Assembly: GCA_028023455.1 (NCBI GenBank)
Contig: JAQFVV010000554.1
Location: 186,001 to 250,000, forward strand
Source: Epiperipatus broadwayi
Lineage: Eukaryota; Onychophora; Udeonychophora; Euonychophora; Peripatidae
DNA length: 64,000 bases
Reading direction: 5' to 3'
Positions 1 through 10,054 of the stretch are shown piece by piece. The position numbers and the translations under genes were made by a program. Position 1 is the stretch's first letter, and each line of letters opens with the position of its first letter. Below the pieces are notes generated by a model. The model was not told the DNA's origin. It saw only the letters and a list, made by a program, of their open reading frames with translations, and did no database searches.

Positions 1-320
1 CGTAGAAAAATGGAGAAAATTAATTGGGTAAATAAAATGACAAATTAAAAAATTTAGAAAAGAGTAAATAAAAAAAAAGATTGATTGAAGAAACTAGAAA
101 TAAAAAGAAAAAATAGATTGGGTGTGTATTAAGATGGAATGATAGTTTAATGAAAGCTGCTTTAGAGGAAATGGTGAATATAAACAAGAAGCAATGAAAG
201 GAAAGATTGACCTTGCTGGATGATATAAAAAATGGAGAAAGATATATGAAAGTGAAAGATCATGGCAACGAAGAGAACAGACTGAAGAAATGGATAAACT
301 TGCTATATGACTATTCTCTG
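1..320 (+). pseudogene. RTE-like LINE relic, C-terminal end
   Basis: Broken translations resemble the extreme C-terminus of animal endonuclease-reverse transcriptase LINEs of the RTE-like kind. I read a W-V-N-K-M-T-N stretch near the start, then W-I-G, and around 215-250 the motif LLDDIKNGERY, followed by a polar tail. Stops and frameshifts occur throughout and no frame is intact. The relic runs off the left edge of the window, so its length is unknown. The clade is from memory of the C-terminal motif, not from a search. Confidence 0.55.
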
Positions 321-604
321 CATCTATCCATATTGTTGATGATGAACATAAATATATTGTTTAATTAATTATTTAAGTATTAAAGAGATAACAAATAATT
401 TACAAAATGTTATATATAAATAAAATTGAGAAAAACATTAAATTGATAGCAAAACTTTTTTTTCATTTTGGTAATTTTATTTACGAGTTAAAAATGGATT
501 ATAGTAGCAAACTCAAAGAATGCAAGAAGATTTGTGCATAAAATCCCTATCTAGTGCTTACTCATCCAATATCCCTAGATTAGTTTCTAGCTTGTGGTTT
601 TAAT

Positions 605-893
605 CAGTGAGATGTGATGTACTGTGACTTCTCCTTAAATGGAATCAGGAATCTCTCAGCAATCATGCCCAGAGAAACCTGTTAGCCACTTTATCTTCCA
701 TTCCCCACTCTAAGTTTTTCCATATTCTGCTCCATCGCCATTTGCAGAACATAATCTTTGTCAACTCTATGGCCTTTATATCTAAATCACTTTTATCTTT
801 TCCCAAACCCAGCATAAAAAAACAATAATCCACTTTCTGTATAATCACTTTTTTCATATTTATTCTTCCATAACTTCATTATTTGTACCCTTT
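605..893 (-). mobile_element. LINE-X 3' fragment inside PAL
   Basis: On the minus strand this encodes the last ~60 residues of the LINE-X reverse transcriptase ORF (FMLGLGKDKSDLDIKAIELT and a closing W-rich segment), then a 3' UTR ending in GGAGAAGTCACAGTACATC. The tail consists of TGATG-type pentamers. The copy is 5' truncated, as expected from target-primed reverse transcription. It lies inside PAL at 'atcagtga'. An 'agtga' copy plus extra TGTGA pentamers occurs at 894-915 on the other side, which looks like an expanded target duplication. Confidence 0.7.
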
Positions 894-1127
894 CTTAGTG
901 ATGTGATGTGATGTGAAGCCTGGAATCTGAGAGCACTCCACATAGCTTTTAGAATCAGCATTTTAAGATCTAGGTGCAATGCTCTCAGACCCAAGGCTCC
1001 TCAACGATAAAAGCCACGTTAGAAACTAGTGTCTGAGGATATTGGATGAGTAAGCACTAGTTAAGAATTTCTTCTAGCATTCATTAATTACTCTGACTTG
1101 CACTGGGGGCCACTGCTGTATGGAGAG

Positions 1128-2035
1128 TTAGGAAGACATGCATTAGATGCAGAGATAAGGACAGCAAAGGAGGCAATTCAAGCAGAAATAGGATGGTCAA
1201 GTTTTTATATGAGAGATGCAAAAAGTAAAATGAAAATGTTTGGTAGGTTGCAGTTTATGGATAGTAAAAGAATAGCCAAAATAGTGTTTAATTGGGTTAT
1301 GAGTAAAGGGCAGGTAACAAGATGAGTGAGAAAGGTAATGCAGTATGCAAAAGATTTGGATAAAGAATTTATATCAGTGTACTTGTATAAAAGGTGGGAT
1401 GATTGTGTTAGGAGGATTGTTGAGTGTTACAGTGGTAAGGAATGGGATAAAAGAATAGAAGCATTAATAAAAAATAGGGAGTTGGAGAGATGGAGAACTA
1501 GTATGGAGGGTAAGAAGAGTTTAAATATATATATAGAAGTAAACGGAACATTGGATGCGAGTTAATTTATGATAATAGTAAGGAAAGTAGTTTATTGTTT
1601 AAGGCTCGAACGGGATCTTTAGTAACAAGAGAATATACATGTAAATGGAAAACTATGAGTGATTTAGTGTGCAAATTGTGTAAGGAAGGTGTAGAAAATA
1701 TTAGGCATCTGTTGATTGAATGTAAATGCTTGAAAGCAGAAAGGGTACAGATAATGAAGTTATGGGAGAATAGATATGAACAAAATGATTATACAGGAAG
1801 TGAGTTATTGGTTTTTATGCTGGGGTTGCGAAAAGATAAGGGGGATTTAGATATAAAGGCCATAGAGTTAACAAAGATTATGTTGTGGAAATGGGATGGG
1901 GCAGAATATGGGAAGACTTAGAGTGGGGAATGGAAAATAAAGTGGCTAACAGGTTTATCTGGGAATAATTGCTGAGATATTCTTGACTTCGTTTAAGGAG
2001 AAGCCAAAATACATCACATCACATCATACTGTATT
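1128..2035 (+). mobile_element. LINE-X, 5'-truncated non-LTR retrotransposon copy
   Basis: This encodes the C-terminal part of a non-LTR retrotransposon reverse transcriptase in three broken frames. First comes a thumb-like segment (GRHALDAEIRTAKEAIQAEI). A DDCVRRIVECYSGKEW segment follows. Last is a knuckle-like C-x2-C-x7-H-x4-C motif (CKLCKEGVENIRHLLIEC) near 1672-1725. It ends with GAEYGKT and a stop at about 1919. The 3' UTR finishes in ACATC pentamers at 2010-2035. An in-frame TGA at 1323-1325 and a frameshift near 1540-1570 make it non-functional. The 5' end abuts the PAL terminus at 1127 and PAL resumes after the tail, so this is an insertion into PAL. The clade is unresolved. Confidence 0.75.
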
Positions 2036-2105
2036 AACATCTCATGTAAGCATAGATAATGGTAATCGTGTGGTATTTTAGTGGTTTTAAAATGGTTTAT
2101 CTAAC

Positions 2106-2885
2106 TAAATCTAAATGTAACCGGTGAGCACTAAAATTTATATTCAGTATCCTATTCATAACCGTGATCGCCATCTCTCCAATCTAAATTAACCACGATG
2201 TTTAAAAAATATTTAAAAAAATAAAAAATTTAATATTTAAAATCGTTTTAAATTTTATGTTTCATTTTTTGTTCGCAGTGCTTATAAGGTAAATATGTAT
2301 ACTTGTGTTATACACGTTTTCGACATAAATGCACACATCCCGTATATATTCTGTATATTAAAAACTTATAACTGTTCGCAGTTATGAGCATTTGCTGTTT
2401 TGCAATAATATTATTATAGTACATATAAAGTTGTTTCTCATAGTGATTATATTGAGAAAGTCGTTATTTTCTTAAGTGTTTATAAAATTTTAATAAGAAA
2501 ATCAGCGTAAAAAAATTAACATATCACTTATATGACCTCATTAACTTAAATTTAATTACTTTAATAATAGCGCGAACAATAATACAGGTGTTATTGGGGG
2601 TAAATTTATAATTGCTAATAATCTATGCAATTGATAATATAAATTTAAAACAAAATTAATTTTAATATATATGAGGTTTCAACATTCATAATTATTAAAA
2701 ATTGAGGGGGTTGGAGATTGCTGATTCCATAAGTACAGCCAAATCTAGGAATTTTTTAGTGGATGCTAAAAATTAACTGGACAGATAGAATATAAAAAGG
2801 ATAACTCACACATGCGAAAATACTACATATGCATACAAAAACAACCATGTATTATAATTTTATATATACAAAATATATTTTATTC
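2106..2885. other. AT-rich intergenic sequence
   Basis: I see no open frame, repeat family or RNA gene here. It contains short A/T runs and a few CG dinucleotides only. Confidence 0.5.
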
Positions 2886-2889
2886 TAAT

Positions 2890-3260
2890 TTGTTATATCT
2901 CCATCATGCTTTTTAACCATTCATTATTTTCGACCATAATCCACTTCAAGGTGGTGGTCTCTCCAATTTTAACCCTATTTCTATAATCCATATTTTCTCT
3001 TTCTAATATTATTATAGCAAACTTTTTATGTCAAATATTTATTTCGCACGGGACTTTTCTAGATCTTTTACAATCTGTTTGGATCCAATTTAAATCATCC
3101 ATCATTAGTTAATCGATTTTAATCTCTTTTAAAAACATATCCAGCCTAATTCCATTCAAACTATTAATTTCTTCGATGAGGATCAATGATATCTATTCAT
3201 TTTTTGACCCATGTATCCTAGTTACTTCTAACTACATCATTCCATAGTCTAAATTAAAAT
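2890..3260 (-). pseudogene. Old RTE-like LINE 3' relic
   Basis: The minus strand aligns by eye with the RTE-like LINE 3' region also seen at 11.4, 20.4 and 50.2 kb. Shared blocks in + orientation are 'ggtctctccaattttaa', 'gatcttttacaatc', 'ggatccaatttaaat', 'catatccagcctaattcc' and 'atttcttcgatgag'. It is heavily diverged and has no coding capacity. Confidence 0.5.
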
Positions 3261-4655
3261 CCACATGTCAAACTGACATTTTTATAAAGGTCAGGAGGAA
3301 ATATTTGTAAATGGTGTTTTTCTTAAATTGTTCGTCTGATATAGAAGATTGGTGCATTGATATAAGTACAGGATGGCGGATTGGTTGTTTCAGTATATAT
3401 AAAGATGAACAATACTCAAGATCGCATGTGATTTGTTATAAACAATTGATCTGCCCTTTAATTATTTCTTTTATTGTGCATATTTTCCAATGCTGTGGTA
3501 GAAGGCAGAATAATTATTTATAGTAACTATCAGCCTAAGAGAATTTTGAGTGTTATAAATATATTTTTATATTATTATCATCTTGAACATATATATATAA
3601 TTTAAATAATAAGTGTAATAATGCTCAAAGCTGAATGGGTTTGTAAGTAATCATTAAAATCAGTCAACACTTAGATGATCCCAATATCAATAACAATCAA
3701 CAATCTCAAATTGTTGTCAAGGCAACGTCCTTTTAACAATAAAGGTGGAATTAAGGAGATTGTCTAAATGCTGACTGATTTTAATGATTATATATATACA
3801 ACTAAACAAATATGGACAGACGTCAGTAACAATCATTATGTATAAAACATCTGCTATTTGGACAAATAACTCAATACATTTCAGAATATGTACATCATCC
3901 AAGCAAATATAAAAAAAGCCACTCAACTTTGACGAATACTGGCAAATCAGTCAATAGTGATGAGTATTATCTGAAATGTTTAATGCTGCAGAGCGATTTA
4001 TTGATATTTTCATGTAATGTGGCAAATAACGAACAGGTGTTTTATAGATGATGATTGGAACTGACATTTTTTCAGAATTGTTTACCTTTTTTTTCAAAGT
4101 GCATTAATCTATTGTGAGTGTAAATGTTCACAACCTTGGATTCAAATCCAGACTGAGTGAACTATGAAAATTTTCCAGGTCACATAGTAAATTGGGGTTT
4201 TCTTTTAGACAGATGGCTCATAACCAAAACTGACAGCCATCCAATATATAAAAGATAAAATGACCTTTCAATAGTTTTTGGGGTGACACATTGGCATTAT
4301 TTAGCAGACTTTCCAATTTCTAAGTGATAATGATTTAAATTTTTCACAATCTTTTATGCTGTAGTTAAAAAAAAACTAAATACAAATATCAATAAATTAA
4401 TATCAAACAGTTAGCTAGATTAAGATGAGCCAGTTGCCTTGCAAAAAGTCTAAGTATGGTTTGAGTTTACGCATCTAAAACCAAATCATAGGTATTCCGG
4501 GCAATGGGTTATATCTACTACATGAGTCATCTGACAATAGTCAGTAAATTCATCCTATTTACTTTTTAATGGGTTAATGTGATGAGGGTTTTATACTGCT
4601 ATAGACACTGATCACGTGGTTCATCTTTTACATATACATAAACTTAACTTTTTCA
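3261..4655. other. Intergenic, with one dispersed repeat shared with 21.4-21.7 kb
   Basis: The block 3600-3760 shares 'aataagtgtaataatgc' and 'ttgttgtcaaggcaac' followed by 'ccttttaacaataaaggtgg' with 21425-21725, in a different order. Around 4145-4175 a B-box-like 'gattcaaatccag' may be a SINE scrap. Otherwise it is AT-rich with no gene seen. Confidence 0.45.
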
Positions 4656-4689
4656 AAACTAAACTGGTAATATAATTATCACAACAAAG

Positions 4690-5505
4690 TTTAAGATTAA
4701 AACAGGCAAAACTCTGATACAGTAGTGCCACCCAGTGCATGCCAGAGTAATCAATGGATGCAAGGGAGTTTGTGCACAAAATCCCTATTTAATGCCTACT
4801 CATCCAATATCCTTAGACTAATTTCTAGTTTATTGCTTTTATCAGTGAGGAGCTTTGGATCTGGTTTGTCTTGGGTACTGTATGGAAAGTTTTGCCTCTA
4901 TTTTAACAGCTTATGTAAGGATAGGAAATAATGATTATATGTTTAGTGGTTTATTACCATCTCTGCCCAATGGGATGATGGTGATTATGGTTATTAAAGA
5001 ACGAAAGATACTAAAATGTATAGATACCATACCAGCTTCAATTTATTTGCCCATGCAAGCAAATGACATTGGATTAAACCATTATTGTGTTTTCAATTTG
5101 GACTGATTGCTTTATAGTTAACTAAAATATGGCTGCTGGAGGGTTGCATTAGATCCTAAGATCTAGGTGCAGTACTCTCAATCCAAAGCTCCTCATTGAT
5201 GAAAACCTCAAGCTAGAAACTAGTTTGAGGATATTGTTATGAGTAAGCACTTGATAGAGATTTCATGCACAAATCTTATTGTCAAGCATTGGTGATTGAG
5301 AGGTCAGCATGGCTGTTTTACAAGCAGTTGTCCCGGGTTAGTGGGCTTGCATCCTGACCGATGCTATGACACATGAAAAAAAATTTTTTATTATTTCAAA
5401 TTACTCTGGTTTACATGGGTGGCATTACTGTATGGAGAGTCTTGCCTCTGCTTTAACAGCTTGTGTAAGCATAGGAAATGGTGGTCATCTGATATAAAGT
5501 TTAAA
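4690..5505. mobile_element. PAL copy 2, compound
   Basis: The left module at 4700-4950 runs from 'aggcaaaactctgatacag' to 'gtttagtggttt'. The inverted right module at 5105-5505 ends 'ctgtatggagagtcttgcc'. The internal spacer 4950-5105 is not found in other PAL copies except the inverted partner near 58.8 kb. A SINE-1 copy interrupts the right arm. Confidence 0.65.
5278..5388 (+). mobile_element. SINE-1 (tRNA-derived)
   Basis: The tRNA-like head starts 'caagcattggtgattgagag', passes an A-box-like region, then a degenerate B-box 'cccgggttagtgggcttgc' and 'gaccgatgctatgacacatg', and ends in an A-run. The partner arm near 58.6 kb has the unoccupied site. Short 'ttatt' repeats at both edges may be the target duplication. 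Confidence 0.65.
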
Positions 5506-5934
5506 ATTACTGCCAATTCAAATCATCGATACTAATCTTGCCGATGCTGACATTACATTCAAATAATCAAGCATAAGTTCCCCAGAAGATTATTTTATGA
5601 CTTCAATACCAATCTTTTGCTGGTCTAGCATGCTTATATCCCAATGCAATATTCAAACCCCCAGTCATTTCAAATACTCATTCCAAGACTACACATAATT
5701 CAAAGTGTGAAATAATTAGGAATGCAGTCTGATGTTATTAGACTTTCAAACTCTATAGTGAATTCTTTTAAAATGGAGTTAAAATCAACTACAGCTTCTA
5801 AAATATTAACTAACTAGTAATAATTATGTTATGTTCGTATATAAAAGCAGTTTAGAAGTAAATAGAAAAAAGTAATCCAGAAGTAAAAGCAAATAATGTT
5901 TAATAGGAAAAGCATGATTTTAAAGCGGAAAGAA

Positions 5935-6045
5935 ATGAGATAATTCATCAAGCGTTGGTGGCCTAGTAGTTATCATAGCCGCCTTCCAAGCAGCTGGCCC
6001 GGGTTCGCTTGTGGTCAACGCATTTGACATATAAAAAGAAAACAA
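5935..6045 (+). mobile_element. SINE-1 (tRNA-derived), good A and B boxes
   Basis: The head 'ggtggcctagtagttatcat' resembles a tRNA A box and 'ggcccgggttcgc' a B box, as expected for internal RNA polymerase III promotion. An A-rich tail follows 'catttgacatataaaaag'. The insertion is absent from the inverted partner near 58.04 kb, so it came after the duplication. Confidence 0.7.
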
Positions 6046-6258
6046 GATAGTTTTTCAAAAATGTAAAGAATTTTAAATAAACATAAAGAATTTGAAGCTT
6101 TTGTGAAAGGCTATATTTAAATTTTGATTTAAGTAAATGAAAAGAAAGAAGTACAAATAAAGAACCACAAATGATCAAAGAAGTAGATAGGGAAAGACTA
6201 ATAGAATATCCGTTGGAGTGCATTAAGTAATCTGAAATAAAGGGATTAAATTAAGTGC

Positions 6259-6640
6259 AGCCAAAAGGGAAACAAAGGACTATATAAACTGCATCTTAAA
6301 GAGCCTGAGTGTCATTTCTTATTCAGTTGCTGCGTTTGTTAGCAATCGAAGGAGCTCAAGTGGAGTTCAACGATGTTGTAAATCTGATCAGGGAGGGAGA
6401 ATTCAGAGACTCATGAAGATACAAAAAACCGACCAGGATTTTTACAAATCATATTGATTTTATTTTATGTAAGCCTCAAGGGTTCCCAAGGGTATAATAT
6501 TGTTAGGGAGTAAAACTATTAAGAGTAACTAAGTTTATAAAATATGTTGAAACACTATAAATGTGTTTGAACTCAAAAGAACTGTGAACTTTTTTTAGCT
6601 GGTAGCAGCAAATGCTGAAATCATTTCCGGTTGGTTATAG
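6259..6640. other. Non-coding block with TATA-like start, possible LTR piece
   Basis: At 6280 'actatataaactgcatc' resembles a TATA box followed by a short leader-like, GC-richer stretch to about 6410. Together with 'ttgtaaataaatc' near 6925 this could be a solo LTR broken by PAL copy 3, but no paired LTR, primer-binding site or coding region was found. I treat the LTR idea as weak. Confidence 0.25.
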
Positions 6641-6880
6641 AACTACATCACATGATCACTATCTCATACTAGCACATAATTGTTATTAAACAATTCAAAA
6701 CAAAGCAAAAACTCTCCATATAGTAGTGCCATCTTGTGCTAACAAGAGCAATCAATGGATGCCAGAAAGCTTGTGCATAAATGCACAAGCTTTCTGGCAT
6801 CCATTGATTGTTCTTATTGATTGCTCTTGTTAGCACAAGATGGCACTACTATATGGAGAGTTTTGCTTTATAGAGCTACA
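6640..6880. mobile_element. PAL copy 3, near-perfect hairpin
   Basis: The outer arm begins 'catcacatgatcactatctc'. The core 6704-6866 is an inverted repeat with arms of about 77 bp meeting at 'gtgcataaatgcac' near 6774-6787. The arms are identical apart from a 13-bp duplication ('ttcttattgattg') in the right arm. Both arms carry the same variants that other PAL copies lack. Confidence 0.8.
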
Positions 6881-8340
6881 GTTGTACTGCGGATCGCTGT
6901 TTGTCTTGTTTATACCTTTATTGTAAATAAATCTTTTTTCTCTAATTAAATTTGATTTTAATTTGTTTTTCTTGTCTTTTGCAACTATTGCAGGACGGCA
7001 ATAAATACACTATAAATTAATCATCAATAAGGGCGTACCCTTATTTATTTTAATGAGTTATTAAGATTAGTAATTCCTAATTTTATAGGCTGTTTCCTAC
7101 ATGGTTTAATACTGTTGGAAATTAGCCGTTACTGAAGCTTAAAAGACAGGTTAAAAAAATCTGATACGGTACGAGACCATCAAAAATCAATAATTAGCGA
7201 AACAATATTTAAAAATTTGCACGATTAAAAAAAATTCCTACACACAGACAAACTTTGTAAATAGCAATTTTAATATAACGTTCATTAACATTCAATACAT
7301 GTTAAACTTTTGAAGCATTCAGATATTCAAGTTTAATTACATTTAAAGAAATAAAACATGGTTTTCCACATATTTACATGCTAATAGGTTTTTTCATTGT
7401 GCAAAAATTATATTCCACAAAAGAATGCGAAAAATTAATAAATAATACAGAGGTGTTAAAAATACAAAGCTAAACGTTCGATGTAGTATATCTTAATTCA
7501 AGCTAAATTACTATACCATACCTTAATATATACCTCATAAATTAATTAGTAGCATATCTTGCATTAGTTATTTGCCAAGATTTTTAATTTACATTTTTAT
7601 TATTTTTCTCCGGAGAAAATGATTTTGGTGTCAATAGATTGAATCAAATCATTGGTCTTTTTCTCATAGTCAAAAAGTATATATGTGTGCTAGTGCCTTT
7701 AGTTATATTATATAGATGTGAGCTTTGCTCCTATTCTAATCCTTATATTTTCTTCTCACTACCATGATATCTAATCTGACGGACATGGCATTCCAAAACA
7801 TATACCAAGCATATCATATGTTTTAGTAAAATTATTTAAAGACATTGGAAATCGACATTAATCTCTTTACTCATAAGAGAGATCATATTTCTGGGTAAAT
7901 TTGCTCTATTTTTACATTTTTTGTTGGGGGAGGGGGTATCAGAGCTGATGTCATGGAAATGAAAGTTCGGATGTTTACCTCCTCTCCTCCTCTCACCTGA
8001 AAAGTAAAGAGTGTTCATAAATGCGTGCGAAAAAAAAATAGAAGGTTGCATTTCTACACTTGTTCCGCTATAATGGCATTGAGATGAAGTTCATTAATAA
8101 AAAATAAAAACAAATTTGAAAACTTTATTTCATAGAGAATTTATTTCTTGCCTTTTTGATGGATCAAATAAAATGTCGAGAAGATATAATATTCAGTTAA
8201 TAAATTTCCTCCTCAAAGAGTATACAGATTGCGAGAATAGACTTCTCTAAGAAGGGACTGATTCTAGATTTTATTTATGAATTAATTATTTATTATTCAT
8301 CGCTATGATTATATTTTTACATATCTATCTACTACACTTT
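6881..8340. other. AT-rich intergenic sequence
   Basis: I see no convincing coding frame or known repeat. A G-rich spot 'ttgggggagggggtatc' lies near 7923, and 'aataaatc' polyadenylation-like hexamers near 6929. Confidence 0.4.
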
Positions 8341-8344
8341 TATT

Positions 8345-8475
8345 ATCTCTGGATGAAATCCACAAGCTAGAAACCAGTTTGGGGATATTGGATGAACAAA
8401 CACTACATTGGGATTTTCTGCACAAACCTTGCATCCATCGATTACTAAGGCTTGCACCATATAGAGAGTTTTCTA
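8345..8475. mobile_element. PAL copy 4, right half only
   Basis: It matches the PAL right half: 'cacaagctagaaaccagttt', 'ggatattggatga', 'gggattttctgcacaaacc', 'gcatccatcgattact', ending 'atatagagagttttct'. The left half is absent. Confidence 0.7.
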
Positions 8476-9324
8476 CTATAATAATGATGATGTGATAACT
8501 TAGTTAATTTTGTATATTTATCTGGTAATGCGTCACACTAGAGAATTCACTGTAATTCATTAAAAGAAGAGGGAGGCTACACATGACTAAATCTAATATC
8601 GAGAATGAATATATTGATATATATAAAATAACTTTATAAAAAAAAATATGATATTCATATACTGCAAACCATGTATTTAGAAGACCAAAAAGTTATTTTA
8701 AACCAATATCATTGAACTCAAACTTATTGCCTAAATTTTGATAACTAATGAAAAGTCAAATTATGAAACCAATTGATTTTTGCCTTTATCAATGAGACTT
8801 GAGATTCAAAGTTGAAAGCAGGTGGTATTAAAGGCAGTTGCTAGTTGTATAACTGCATTACTCCCTATTGTCATTGATAAAGTAAAAAATCAATAAACTG
8901 GTCAGGGGTTTAAATATAGTACCATCTGATAAAATTGATTATTCAAAGTTACAATAGATGGCACTATAATCAAGAACTATTTATGCTTCATGCATATTGT
9001 CTAAGTTAAATAATCAAGGGATTTATTATAAAAGTAGTCTGTTATTATCACATGACCAAGTCAAAATATTATTAATTGGTCATAGAACCAACCCTTTTGC
9101 CTAGTTTTTTCAACTCTCTTTTGCACAAAAGCTTATCATACATACACATCCCAAGCACTGCAAAACACAAACAGATTTTTGTTTGCTTTATATCTCTAAA
9201 TTAGTTGAATCATTCTTAATAAACACTATGGATTTTTTCTTTATTTACAATAGCACCTGGGTTAGTATATAGCATTAAAAGTAGCAACTTGTTTTGTTGT
9301 TTATTTATCGGCAGGCCCTGCATA
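8476..9324. other. AT-rich intergenic sequence
   Basis: Nothing recognisable was found. Around 8755-8960 there are short low-copy-looking segments ('gtcaaattatgaaacc', 'agttgctagttg') with no coding frame. Confidence 0.35.
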
Positions 9325-9440
9325 TTTTGACACAGTTGGTAGAGGAGTGTCCAGCTTGGGATCATAAGTTCTCAGGATCGATTCTGATGATTGCGGGTCT
9401 GGCGCTCAAATTTCTTATGAATTCCCGAGCAATGATATGA
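9325..9440 (+). mobile_element. SINE-2 (tRNA-derived), single copy
   Basis: It carries a tRNA-like A box 'gttggtagaggagtgtcc', a B-box-like 'caggatcgattctg', then the family tail 'ctcaaatttcttatgaattc' and 'gagcaatgatatg'. The same tail occurs inverted at 55.2 kb, and related heads form the array at 22.2-23.3 kb. Confidence 0.65.
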
Positions 9441-9499
9441 GTTTTTTTTATCTATTACCATTAGTAATATTATCTTTTTTATTTTACACTGCATTTATT

Positions 9500-10050
9500 A
9501 CAAACATAAATATTCAAATTAAAAAAAAAATAGTCAAACAGAATTTCAAAATCATTTTACCATATTGATAATTTTAAAACTTAGTTTCATACACACGATA
9601 CCTTAATTTTAATGAGCACATAAATATACTTAAAATATATAACACTAAGAATATACTCTTATTCATGGAATATACAAGTTTGAATGTGTTACTAAGATAA
9701 TTCAACGCCACACCATATTACCAAAGAATCATTTAAATGAACTTGTAAATGTCAAAGCTAATCTATTTTGTCAGATAAAAGATACTCCTTTTGTTTGACC
9801 TTTGATTAGTTATATAGTAATAAATGAAGCATTGATATTTGAAAAAGTTGAAAGATTTTATTAATGCCAATTTTTGAGTCTGCTTATAGTTCTAAATAAT
9901 AATTTAGATGAAATTCTAATAATTTTTTAATGAGCACATAACTAATTTTATAAGCTTATCAGGTATGTAATGCTGAGAATATAAACCTATTTAAAACATA
10001 ACTTCAAATACATTGCTAAAATAATTTACAAGCTAGATTGCCAATGAATC
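9500..10050. repeat. Diverged direct repeat pair
   Basis: The segments 9640-9765 and 9965-10075 share 'taagaatataaact', 'attgctaaaataattta', and 'ccaaagaatcatttaaatgaac' against 'ccaatgaatcatatgaatga'. No open frame is supported. Confidence 0.4.
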
Positions 10051-10054
10051 ATAT

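Larger units (their letters stand above)
490..2105. mobile_element. PAL palindromic element, copy 1, broken by two LINE-X insertions
   Basis: PAL is the commonest repeat here. Its left half reads through 'gtgcataaaatccctatc' and 'actcatccaatatcc', and its right half is the reverse complement, ending 'ctgtatggagag'. In this copy the left half is at 490-604 and the right half at about 905-1127. The outermost arm ('taagcatagataatgg...tagtggtttt') reappears only at about 2036-2095. LINE-X copies fill 605-893 and 1128-2035. The terminal inverted structure suggests a non-autonomous DNA element or foldback repeat. No transposase was seen, so the class is inferred. Confidence 0.7.
4660..6258 (+). repeat. 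Inverted duplication, arm 1 (partner at 57847-59200)
   Basis: This block is the reverse complement of 57847-59200. Matching landmarks are 'caacaaagtttaa' at the left edge, 'gcaaatgacattggatt' in the middle, 'ataagttccccagaagatta' near 5575, 'tatataaaagcagtttagaag' near 5840 and 'gttggagtgcatta' at the right edge. It contains two PAL modules flanking a ~150 bp spacer, then ~750 bp of other sequence. This arm carries two SINE-1 insertions that the partner lacks. It could be a duplicated genomic segment or two copies of one larger non-autonomous element. Confidence 0.75.

Noticed and set aside
5935-6010. A true tRNA gene
   Set aside because: A and B boxes are present but no cloverleaf stems could be paired, and the copy ends in a SINE tail; it is a SINE head.
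6259-6990. Solo LTR with TATA box and AATAAA
   Set aside because: No second LTR, no target duplication and no primer-binding site or coding sequence; kept only as a weak remark.
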